Source: Smithella sp. UBA2180 | GTDB lineage: Bacteria; Desulfobacterota; Syntrophia; Syntrophales; Smithellaceae | DNA: 18,707 nt | Assembly: GCA_002327415.1 (NCBI GenBank) | Contig: DCVU01000129.1 | Location: 1 to 18,707 of the forward strand | Reading direction: 5' to 3' | Shown: in pieces, positions 7,945 to 15,229 of the stretch | How the letters are laid out: every line of letters begins with the position of its first letter | How positions within the stretch are numbered: position 1 is the first letter of the stretch | Notes under the pieces: generated by a model | The model's input: only the letters and a program-made list of their open reading frames with translations | Database searches by the model: none | What the model was told of the DNA's origin: nothing | Position numbers and translations under genes: made by a program

Positions 7945-8423
7945 AGTGGCGTCAAGCCTTTCTTAAAGTCTTCGTATGTAGTGTTCAGAGTCATGGGTAC
8001 AGTTACTCGTGCAATAGGCTTTGCAGGTGAACCGCCGACAAATATGAACTTGGGCACATCGCGCGTGACAACAGAGGAAGCTGCGACTACTGAGCCTTCG
8101 CCTATTGTCAATGTACGGCCTGTAGGCGCAGTAATAACGCAATTTGGACCTATCCAAACATTTTGATTGATAACGACTTTCCCTGTCCCCCGAAAATGAC
8201 ACATAATGATTGAACGGAGCACTATTTGTACACCGTTATGGATTTCTACCATTTCAGGGTATTCGTTTTCTATGTAAACCTGATCACCGATGAACACCGT
8301 TCCGTGAATTTTTACTCCTCGCAGTTTATGCAGAAAGGGACGAAAACTACTAGCACCGGGAGCAAACTGAGCTATGAGGTGAAGAATACGATTTGCAACT
8401 CTGCGCGGCAAAGATTTATGCAT
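7941..8423 (-). CDS. Left-handed beta-helix (hexapeptide repeat) acyltransferase
   Basis: This is a 160-residue WcaF/LacA/Maa-type acetyltransferase that would use acetyl-CoA to O-acetylate a sugar in the cytoplasm. Imperfect hexapeptide turns run from about residue 36 to 135 (VKIHG-TVFIGD-QVYIEN, then KVVINQNVWIGPNCVI and LTIGEGSVVAASSVVTRDVP). MCHF (74-77) may supply the catalytic His, and GGSPAKPI (130-137) is the usual C-terminal signature after the helix. AAAGG lies 9 bases before the ATG. Its stop overlaps the start of the deacetylase-like gene. An acetyltransferase and a deacetylase-like protein translated as a pair is noteworthy. Confidence 0.88.
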   Translation of the reverse strand: MHKSLPRRVANRILHLIAQFAPGASSFRPFLHKLRGVKIHGTVFIGDQVYIENEYPEMVEIHNGVQIVLRSIIMCHFRGTGKVVINQNVWIGPNCVITAPTGRTLTIGEGSVVAASSVVTRDVPKFIFVGGSPAKPIARVTVPMTLNTTYEDFKKGLTPL

Positions 8424-8513
8424 CTAATTCAGCCTTTCTAATGGAAGTGTTTCATATTTCAATAATTTTGTTTTTCATATCATTTTTTCTTTCAACAGAT
8501 AAAAACAAAACGT

Positions 8514-9677
8514 CTATCCAATCTTCATCTTCAGTAACAACAATGCAAATGCTCTATACGTTGTCGCTTGTGCCCAGTGAATCAGCGGTACTTTCAATGT
8601 GAAAAGAGGATATTGCGCATAATAAAAATATCCGGTTTTGTCTTGCATGTTGTCAATGGCCCAAATAGCGACCCTCTCTGAAAGTTTCAGTGCGTCTGAA
8701 TCGTATTCGGCAAAGTTGGCCAGTGTTTCGATGGATTGTGATATGCACTGGCTGTCAATGGGATACGCTCTGTTGTGATAATATTTGGGTCTGCCGCTTG
8801 GCTCAAAGAAGTTGTTTTTGTAAAAATCAAAACCGATCTTTAAATTGTTTTCATAGGTTTTATCCCCAGTGCTTTCTATATAACATTTCAATGCGTCCAG
8901 ATTGTATCCTGTATGGAAGTTGTCAATCCAATGATATGTGGGAGCTTCGCCATAGAACCAGGAGCCATCCGGCTGCTGGCGTGTACAGGAATACTTCATG
9001 GCTTCACTGGAAACTTCAAGGTAATTCTTTTTGCCGGTGTGCTTGTAGGTTTTTGCCAGCATGGCTGCACCGATCATGCTTTGGTTATGTATGATGCAAT
9101 TTCCTTCACCTTTCGCTGTATAATTCAAACAAAAACCGGATGATGTCTGGTTTCTCGGTATTTTTAATATCCAGTTGCAAATGCTTTCTGCCACTTCCAA
9201 ATGTTTCTTGTCTTTAGTTATTTCATACGCCTCAAGAAACGCAAAACCAATGAGACTCGTCCATATGGTAATGGGTTCGAATTTAGGCTGTCTGCCGCCG
9301 CGACTAGCGAAATCGAACATTTTTCCCCAGCTGTAATCATTATATCCCGGGGCTTTATTTGCCTTTAACCAATCAAGACACATTGTCGCTTTTTCTTTAA
9401 AGCTCGCATTACCAGTTGTTTTATATCTCGTCAGGTATCCCCAAGCTATATATCCTCGGCCTATAAAAGAGTCCTTTGGTTTTACACCTAAAAGTGGACG
9501 AATATTTACCGGGCTTCGCCAGATAAATTGCTCAAGCAGCCGATCAAGAAATAAATTTCCAAAGGTTAGGGGTCTCAAGTATGATGTGAGACCGTCGGCT
9601 GGATCATAACCCTTATAATGATGTTCTTCCACCCATTTTTCGAGTCTGTTGAGACTTTTTTCTATTTTATTCTTCAT
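8514..9677 (-). CDS. Alpha/alpha-toroid protein of polysaccharide clusters, function unknown
   Basis: I do not recognise a named family member. The 387 residues form a run of paired helices as in (alpha/alpha)6 toroids (terpenoid cyclase, polysaccharide lyase and six-hairpin glycosidase folds). A QW-like motif QQPDGSWFYGE (234-244) is followed by DNFHTGYNLDAL (252-263), PIDSQCISQSIETL (306-319) and HWAQATTYRAFALL (367-380), which look like successive inner-helix repeats lining a central cavity. There is no signal peptide, so it is probably cytoplasmic. Proteins like this are often annotated hypothetical in exopolysaccharide clusters. It could be a glycan epimerase, lyase or hydrolase. AAGGAG lies 14 bases before the ATG, rather far. 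A related-looking toroid protein is encoded at 17546-18646. Confidence 0.75.
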   Translation of the reverse strand: MKNKIEKSLNRLEKWVEEHHYKGYDPADGLTSYLRPLTFGNLFLDRLLEQFIWRSPVNIRPLLGVKPKDSFIGRGYIAWGYLTRYKTTGNASFKEKATMCLDWLKANKAPGYNDYSWGKMFDFASRGGRQPKFEPITIWTSLIGFAFLEAYEITKDKKHLEVAESICNWILKIPRNQTSSGFCLNYTAKGEGNCIIHNQSMIGAAMLAKTYKHTGKKNYLEVSSEAMKYSCTRQQPDGSWFYGEAPTYHWIDNFHTGYNLDALKCYIESTGDKTYENNLKIGFDFYKNNFFEPSGRPKYYHNRAYPIDSQCISQSIETLANFAEYDSDALKLSERVAIWAIDNMQDKTGYFYYAQYPLFTLKVPLIHWAQATTYRAFALLLLKMKIG

Positions 9678-9705
9678 CCGCTGCGATTAATCTCCTTAGA
9701 TATAA

Positions 9706-10587
9706 CTATTTTGTTGGTGCCAGCTTTAAGGCTTTTCTAAAGATATCTTTAAGCCGTTGCATCTGTTCCGCCCTGTAAAATGTCATCAATTCTTTGCTTA
9801 TGGGTCTTTCCATCCTACTTATAGACGCCCAAATGTAACCCCATAATAAAAGAAGACCACCTATGATATAGGGTTTGTTTTTCATCTGAAAAACTGATCG
9901 GGACAAATGCCATAAAGGATGACCTCCTAAAAAATAATTTTTCTGACCGTATTTAAAAGATGCCGTTAATGGATTATTATCCCCTGTACCTATTTTGCGG
10001 TGGTGATTGCAGGTTTTTTCGACAAAAGTGCGAGTGATCCAACCCCTCATTCTGGCGGTTGTTACGGCTGTCCAATCGATACCGCCGCCTTTGATTGGTA
10101 CGTAGCCGCCGATTTCCTCGAAACATTTTTTTCTGAATAACTGGCATGCTCCAGAGACGTGGTCGGTACTGGCAAATCTGAAGTCGTAGTGTTTACCATC
10201 TTCTAAAAAGGGGGTACCTGCAACACCAAGTTCGGGATTTTGGGCAAATTTAGCAAGAAGAAATTCAAAATAGTCTTTTTCAAAAGAAAGATCTGCATCC
10301 AGGTTGCCGATAACGTCATAAGACAGATTTTTTACCATTTCGTATCCGGCGTTAAAGGCCATGACTTTTCCTGCAAAATGGCGCTCTTGGCGTTCCGGCA
10401 TCCGCACCAGCTCGATCCAGAGATATTTGGGGAGATATTTTTTGACAATATCATCTGTACCGTCTGTTGAACCATCGCTGACAATTATCCAGTTGATGGG
10501 TAGACAGGTCTGGGCAATCATGGATTTGATGGTTCCTTCGATAAATTCCGCTTCATTGCGGGCAGGTGTGATGAGGACGTAGTTCAT
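9706..10587 (-). CDS. Family 2 glycosyltransferase
   Basis: This is a 293-residue GT-A inverting glycosyltransferase. It has the N-terminal YVLITPARNEAEFI (3-16), VSDGSTDGT (36-44) for nucleotide binding, NLDADL (95-100) with the DxD metal site, and the acceptor-side block around GGGIDWTAV (167-175). A hydrophobic segment near 239-257 suggests membrane association at the C-terminus. It differs clearly from the other GT2 at 6044-6961, so each probably adds a different sugar. No Shine-Dalgarno precedes the ATG. The 171-base gap to the previous gene holds a five-unit heptamer array and a double-hairpin repeat. Confidence 0.88.
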   Translation of the reverse strand: MNYVLITPARNEAEFIEGTIKSMIAQTCLPINWIIVSDGSTDGTDDIVKKYLPKYLWIELVRMPERQERHFAGKVMAFNAGYEMVKNLSYDVIGNLDADLSFEKDYFEFLLAKFAQNPELGVAGTPFLEDGKHYDFRFASTDHVSGACQLFRKKCFEEIGGYVPIKGGGIDWTAVTTARMRGWITRTFVEKTCNHHRKIGTGDNNPLTASFKYGQKNYFLGGHPLWHLSRSVFQMKNKPYIIGGLLLLWGYIWASISRMERPISKELMTFYRAEQMQRLKDIFRKALKLAPTK

Positions 10588-10594
10588 AGGAAAA

Positions 10595-10629
10595 AAGGAT
10601 CAAGGTGCAAGGTTGAAGGTACAAGGAAA
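10595..10629. repeat. Heptamer tandem repeat, five AAGGNNN units
   Basis: On the plus strand AAGG begins at 10595, 10602, 10609, 10616 and 10623, exactly 7 bases apart (AAGGATC, AAGGTGC, AAGGTTG, AAGGTAC, AAGGAAA). The array starts 8 bases upstream of the GT2 start codon at 10587, so on the transcript it forms a pyrimidine-rich leader with repeated CCUU. Confidence 0.7.
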
Positions 10630-10691
10630 CTTTTCCACAATTATACAAAATCAACAATTATGTCATGCCGGTTGTGAAAAAATCCACCCCC

Positions 10692-10721
10692 GTCGCTTCG
10701 CGACACCCTCTCCAAAGAGGG
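10692..10721. repeat. Double-hairpin interspersed-type repeat
   Basis: Two perfect stems lie one base apart: GTCGC-TTC-GCGAC (10692-10704) and CCCTCT-CCAA-AGAGGG (10706-10721). The composition is far more GC-rich than the flanks. Paired palindromes of this kind resemble REP-like or small mobile intergenic elements that recur in many bacterial genomes. It is the only copy I see in this window. It lies between two genes of the same strand and may affect mRNA stability. Confidence 0.6.
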
Positions 10722-10758
10722 ACAGCAAGACACAAGGATCAAAGAGAAAATACTTTTA

Positions 10759-12393
10759 TCAAATCGAGAAACTTATTTCACTTTTCCATGGTAAGTCGGT
10801 GTATTTTATTGTCTGCTTATCTGTGTTTGGGTGGTAAATTCTCAGCTTCATTGATGGCAGGGTATCATTTTTGTCATTGCTAACTTTTATATGAATGACA
10901 TCGCCATCTTGTTTAACATTTTCAAATTTTGCATCTCTACGATTTTTGAACCACGTGCATGCATCTGTTGCTGTGGCAAACCATACTTGTTTATTTTTTA
11001 GTTCGTTAAGCAATTTGATATAGTAATCTTCATAGAGCCTTTCGGGTGAAAGGCTTCGATCATGCCATAGTATAGTTAAAACGCCGCCATTGCGTGAAAT
11101 CCTCTCAATCAAATTCTGGCATAGTTGCCATGCTTCGTTTTTAGTTAATGACATGTGTTTGGGGTTAAATAAAGCCGTATCCTGAATATTCAGGGGCAAC
11201 TCGAAAATATTATTTACACCGATTGGTTTAAATATCTGTGAAGTGCCTGCCCGGTAACCAACAGCGTCGTTGTAGCCGAAGGTGGTATCAAAAGAAAAGC
11301 CTGCTTCTTCAAGCGTATGAAAAGTATCTTTGTCAAAACACAACCAATGCATGCGGATGCCAATATTCTTTTTATTGCTAACATCTGCTATTCTGGCTTT
11401 TTCCGCACGGGCGCTCGTGGTGTTGTGCCAGGCGTCAATGCCGTGAACACCCACTTCAAAGCCCTTATGGACTAGTTTTTTCACCATATCTTGAATATCC
11501 GTGACATCATATTTTGCCGCTCTAAGATATGCATCTTTACCGGTTAGCTTTTTCCCCATTCTGTTTTTAAACGGGATGATGAAAAAAGTTGAGCGCGCAT
11601 CCACTTTTTCTTCCAGCTCCATGTAGCGGTCAAACTTGAACCAGAAATCGCGGCAAATACCGAGATAAATCAGAGGCAGCATGAAAACTGCTTTCCAGTT
11701 TTGATACAACTCTTTCAGATTGCGTTTACTTTTAACAACATCCAGCAAGCTGCCGACGGTCGCCCGATAAAGAAAGCCCCACATGGTATGATCAAACTTG
11801 TGATCGCGAATTCTGATGAAGTCGATATCATGGGTCAGACAAACGATAAAATTGTATCCTGCCGGTACCGGTGGAATTTCAATGACAGGAATGCCCGCAT
11901 TCAAAATCAGATTTCGTAAGATGGATATGTGCAGATCAAGTGCCGGAATCAGAGCGTTTTCCGGAGGTTGTCCGGTACCAAGCAGATGAGCAACTTCCTG
12001 AAACAAATCGTAGCCAATCCGAATAACGCTCTTATCAGAATCTGCTATTTTCAGTCCTGCTGAAGCAATACTGTTTTTTATTTGTAAAAAAGGATGCCCC
12101 TGACCGGTAATTTCCGAAAGACGTCCATACACAGGCAAAGAGGTATCTTCGATTGATAGAAAATTACCCGGACTGCATGATTTTATTTTAATCCCTGCCG
12201 CTTCGTCAAAAGCATTCAGTCCGGAACCATATAATACGATCAGTCTGGCATTTGCCGCACTGAAGTTATCTGTCGTAACGATTAAAACATCATAAGCGTG
12301 GTTCTTGTCAAATAATTCCCATGGTGTTTTAAACAGCTCGAAGAATTCGGCGGCAATATTCTTTTCGTGGTTGTTGATGAGAACGCCAATCAT
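10759..12393 (-). CDS. NodB-like polysaccharide deacetylase family protein with N-terminal extension
   Basis: This 544-residue protein has roughly 180 residues of unrecognised N-terminal domain, a NodB/CE4-like region (about 183-470) and a C-terminal tail of about 70 residues. Motif 1 is CLTHDID (185-191). Motif 2 is HGIDAWH (317-323), giving HxxxxxH instead of the usual HxxxH. Motif 3 is GIRMHWLCFD (345-354), and LWHDRS (442-447) supplies the late catalytic-type histidine. This variant family is common in capsule and exopolysaccharide clusters; the acetylated substrate is not known. No signal peptide is visible. ATG at 12393 is chosen, 10 bases after the previous stop; a TTG two codons upstream (12399) is possible. 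No Shine-Dalgarno, so translational coupling is likely. Confidence 0.78.
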   Translation of the reverse strand: MIGVLINNHEKNIAAEFFELFKTPWELFDKNHAYDVLIVTTDNFSAANARLIVLYGSGLNAFDEAAGIKIKSCSPGNFLSIEDTSLPVYGRLSEITGQGHPFLQIKNSIASAGLKIADSDKSVIRIGYDLFQEVAHLLGTGQPPENALIPALDLHISILRNLILNAGIPVIEIPPVPAGYNFIVCLTHDIDFIRIRDHKFDHTMWGFLYRATVGSLLDVVKSKRNLKELYQNWKAVFMLPLIYLGICRDFWFKFDRYMELEEKVDARSTFFIIPFKNRMGKKLTGKDAYLRAAKYDVTDIQDMVKKLVHKGFEVGVHGIDAWHNTTSARAEKARIADVSNKKNIGIRMHWLCFDKDTFHTLEEAGFSFDTTFGYNDAVGYRAGTSQIFKPIGVNNIFELPLNIQDTALFNPKHMSLTKNEAWQLCQNLIERISRNGGVLTILWHDRSLSPERLYEDYYIKLLNELKNKQVWFATATDACTWFKNRRDAKFENVKQDGDVIHIKVSNDKNDTLPSMKLRIYHPNTDKQTIKYTDLPWKSEISFSI

Positions 12394-12403
12394 GATCAAA
12401 CTT

Positions 12404-14002
12404 TTATTTTGACTTCTTAAGTTTCTTCAACTTGGGATATTTATTGCCACAGGCACCACAAATGTTTTTACTATCCAGCTTGCAACCGCATTGACATATC
12501 CAGCCAATCTGTCGCGCAGGATTTCCTACAACCATGGCATAATCAGCAACATCCTTTTTTACAACAGCTCCAGCGCCAACAAAAGCGTAAGAACCAATAG
12601 TCGTTCCGCAAACAATCGTGGCGTTGGCTCCGATAGAAGCGCCCTTTTTAAGCAACGTGGGTTTTATTTCATCCATACGTTTGATAAACGCGCGTGGATT
12701 GTAAACATTGGTAAAAACCATGGAGGGTCCGCAGAAAACATCATCTTCAATGGTGACACCTTTGTAAACGCTCACGTTGTTCTGAATTTTGCATTGGTTG
12801 CCGATATTGATGTCCGGTCCGATCACGACGTTTTGACCGATATTGCAATTTTTTCCGATTTTTGATCCGCTCAGGATGTGTGAAAAGTGCCAGACTTTGG
12901 TGTTATCCCCGATTGATACTTTGTCATCTACGATCGCTGACGGGTGGATAAAAGTATTCTCACCAAAAATATTGTGCGTGCTTTTAGGCTTAGCGGATTG
13001 AGTGTCATTCAAACTGATTTTTAATCCATCCTGATCTAATGAATTCTGACTGGCATTAAGAACTTTTAAAACACGAAGACCTTCGTTACCGTCGGTTATT
13101 GGCTGCTTACCAGTTGATATAGCTTGAAGAAATATTCGGCATTCGTTTGCCAATGGTTCTGTTTCGGCTATATCCAAAATCTTTTCAGGTTCTGTTTTGG
13201 TCGGAATGGGTATATTATTTTGCCATTTTATTTCATGTTGATATAAAAGCAGTTTTTCATTCCAGGGCAATGTGTCATCAAAGACAGCCATTTTCCGGTC
13301 GCCGACGATGACGAGTTTTTGCTCTTTAAAAGGATGCAACCAGGAAACAAAAATGTGCGCTTGAAGCCCTGATGAAAATGTCATATGTGTTGTTGTTACA
13401 TCAGCGATTTTTTTATGAAGATAATTACCACCGGTACACTGGACGCTTTCCGGAATGTCACCTGCCAATGCCAAAATCATGGAGATGTCATGTGGAGCAA
13501 AAGACCAGAGTGCGTTCTCTTCTCTTCGTATTTTCCCGAGATTCAGACGATGAGAATAAATGTAATTGATCCGTCCAAGGTCACCCTTGGCAACAAGTGA
13601 TTTCAAGTGCTGGAAGATGGGATGATACTGCATAAGATGACCGACCATCAGTATAAGTTTATTTTTTTTCGCCAGAGTAATCAGTTCAACAGCCTCGGTT
13701 TCATCCAAAACGAGAGGCTTTTCTACAAAAACATGTTTTCCCGCCAGAAGAGCCTCTCTGGCAATGCCAAAATGTTTTTCCGCGGGAGTTGCCACCACAA
13801 CGCCTTGAATATCATTTCTGGACAACACATCGTTGATGGTCAGGCTGACGTCAATCGTTGGATATTGTTTTTTAAAAACGTCAAGGACGGTTTCGTTATT
13901 GTCACAAATTATGCGTAATGCGCCGATCTGTGAATAATTTCTTATTAGATTTTTTCCCCAGTAACCTGAGCCTATAATTGCGATACCCGGATTGTTTTTC
14001 AT
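12404..14002 (-). CDS. Fusion: Gfo/Idh/MocA sugar-nucleotide dehydrogenase + hexapeptide N-acetyltransferase (WlbA-WlbB type)
   Basis: One 532-residue chain carries two steps of the diacetamido-uronic acid pathway. Residues 1-330 are an NAD-dependent oxidoreductase: Rossmann GSGYWGKN (11-18), VEKP (93-96) and FAPHDISM (168-175), as in WlbA/WbpB, which oxidises C3 of UDP-GlcNAcA. Residues about 350-500 are a left-handed beta-helix acetyltransferase with WHFSHI (371-376), as in WlbB/WbpD, which N-acetylates the 3-amino sugar. The last 30 residues hold CQCGC (503-507) and CGAC (515-518), a probable zinc-binding knuckle, then a Lys-rich end. AGGAG lies 6 bases before the ATG. The 3-amino group would come from the aminotransferase encoded just upstream. 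Substrate assignment is by analogy; related dehydrogenases use other sugars. Confidence 0.88.
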   Translation of the reverse strand: MKNNPGIAIIGSGYWGKNLIRNYSQIGALRIICDNNETVLDVFKKQYPTIDVSLTINDVLSRNDIQGVVVATPAEKHFGIAREALLAGKHVFVEKPLVLDETEAVELITLAKKNKLILMVGHLMQYHPIFQHLKSLVAKGDLGRINYIYSHRLNLGKIRREENALWSFAPHDISMILALAGDIPESVQCTGGNYLHKKIADVTTTHMTFSSGLQAHIFVSWLHPFKEQKLVIVGDRKMAVFDDTLPWNEKLLLYQHEIKWQNNIPIPTKTEPEKILDIAETEPLANECRIFLQAISTGKQPITDGNEGLRVLKVLNASQNSLDQDGLKISLNDTQSAKPKSTHNIFGENTFIHPSAIVDDKVSIGDNTKVWHFSHILSGSKIGKNCNIGQNVVIGPDINIGNQCKIQNNVSVYKGVTIEDDVFCGPSMVFTNVYNPRAFIKRMDEIKPTLLKKGASIGANATIVCGTTIGSYAFVGAGAVVKKDVADYAMVVGNPARQIGWICQCGCKLDSKNICGACGNKYPKLKKLKKSK

Positions 14003-14056
14003 ATCATGCTCCTGCTCGTTTTTTTTCTGATGAATCTTTATTTTCCTTTAAAATAA

Positions 14057-15181
14057 TTAGATCGCACTTTGCAGAACTTCAGCAATTTTCTTCTGGTCTT
14101 CCTCTTTTAGATAAGGATGCATCGGCAAGCTGAAAATGCGTTGGGCGACATTCTCGCTTACAGGAAAATCACCTTTGTTGTATCCGAGAAAAGAGAAGGC
14201 TGCCTGTTGATGCAGCGGTTTTGGATAGTATATCGCGGAGGGTATCTTTTCTTTGCTCAATGCAGCTAAAAGCATTTCACGCTGTTTTTCATTTTCAGCA
14301 AGGATGGAATACTGAGCCCAGGCGCTTAAATAGTTTTCCGGGACTTGCGGCGTTTTCAGGAAAGGTATTTTCGAAAGCAGTTTTTCGTAACGTTTTGCCA
14401 CTGTCTGTCGCAATTTCACTTCTTCCGGAAAGATATCAAATTTGGCCGTCAGAATTGCAGCCTGCATGGTATCAATGCGGCCGTTTATTCCTATGCGAAC
14501 GTTGTCGTATTTATCTCCGCCTTGCCCGTGAACCCTTATGGACTTTAAAATGGTTTCTATTTGTGAATCATTGGTAAAGCACATTCCGCCGTCGCCATAA
14601 CATCCCAATGGCTTGGCGGGGAAAAAAGATGTGCAGGCAATATTGCCGAACGCGCAGGATTTTTTACCTTTGTATTCCGCTCCAAAAGACTGCGCGGCAT
14701 CCTCAATGACAAGCAAATTGTTTTCTCCGGCGATAAGACCAATCGCATCATAATCGGCAGTTAATCCGAAAAGATCGACAGCAATGATTGCTTTGGGGGC
14801 AAGAGATTTATTTTTAAGACTGCGCAATGTTTGTTTGATCTTTACAGGGTCAATGTTATATGTGTCGGGATCTATGTCAACAAATACCGGTGTTGCACCG
14901 AGCAGACTGATTACTTCGGCTGTGGCGATAAATGTAAATGGCGTCGTGAGCACGGCATCACCCTGTCCGACTTTGTATGCCATAAGCGCCATAAGCAGGG
15001 CATCCGTACCCGAAGCGCAGCTTACGGCATGTTTTACTCCGACATAATCCGCCAGTTTTTCTTCAAGCGTCTTGACTTCCGGACCCATAATATATTTACC
15101 ATGGTTTAAGACGGCCTTTATGTTGGAGTCAATCTTATCAGAAATTCTTTTTTGTTGTGTCGCCAGGTCAATAAATTCCAT
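14057..15181 (-). CDS. wbpE: PLP-dependent sugar aminotransferase, DegT/DnrJ/EryC1 family (WbpE/WlbC-like)
   Basis: This 374-residue enzyme would transaminate UDP-3-keto-GlcNAcA to the 3-amino sugar using PLP, in the cytoplasm. Characteristic segments are GPEVKTLEEKLADYVGVKHAV (33-53, in part), ASGTDAL (56-62), TPFTFIATAEV (80-90), IEDAAQSFGA (159-168, with the PLP-ring Asp161) and SFFPAKPLGCYGDGG (185-199) with Lys190 as the Schiff-base lysine. The length is usual for the family. AAGGA lies 5 bases before the ATG. The adjacent dehydrogenase/acetyltransferase fusion makes the WbpE/WlbC assignment stronger than the sequence alone would. The pathway's UDP-GlcNAc 6-dehydrogenase is not in the window. 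Confidence 0.9.
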   Translation of the reverse strand: MEFIDLATQQKRISDKIDSNIKAVLNHGKYIMGPEVKTLEEKLADYVGVKHAVSCASGTDALLMALMAYKVGQGDAVLTTPFTFIATAEVISLLGATPVFVDIDPDTYNIDPVKIKQTLRSLKNKSLAPKAIIAVDLFGLTADYDAIGLIAGENNLLVIEDAAQSFGAEYKGKKSCAFGNIACTSFFPAKPLGCYGDGGMCFTNDSQIETILKSIRVHGQGGDKYDNVRIGINGRIDTMQAAILTAKFDIFPEEVKLRQTVAKRYEKLLSKIPFLKTPQVPENYLSAWAQYSILAENEKQREMLLAALSKEKIPSAIYYPKPLHQQAAFSFLGYNKGDFPVSENVAQRIFSLPMHPYLKEEDQKKIAEVLQSAI

Positions 15182-15229
15182 ATTTATCCTTTCTTGTACT
15201 TTTATATTAGTTTGGATTGCTCATAACAC

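Noticed and set aside
7768..8166. 132-codon plus-strand open frame
   Set aside because: It is antisense to the overlapping hexapeptide acyltransferase and deacetylase genes, both of which have motif support.
13607..13918. Plus-strand open frame inside the dehydrogenase fusion
   Set aside because: It is the complement shadow of the Rossmann domain, with no ribosome binding site or family features.
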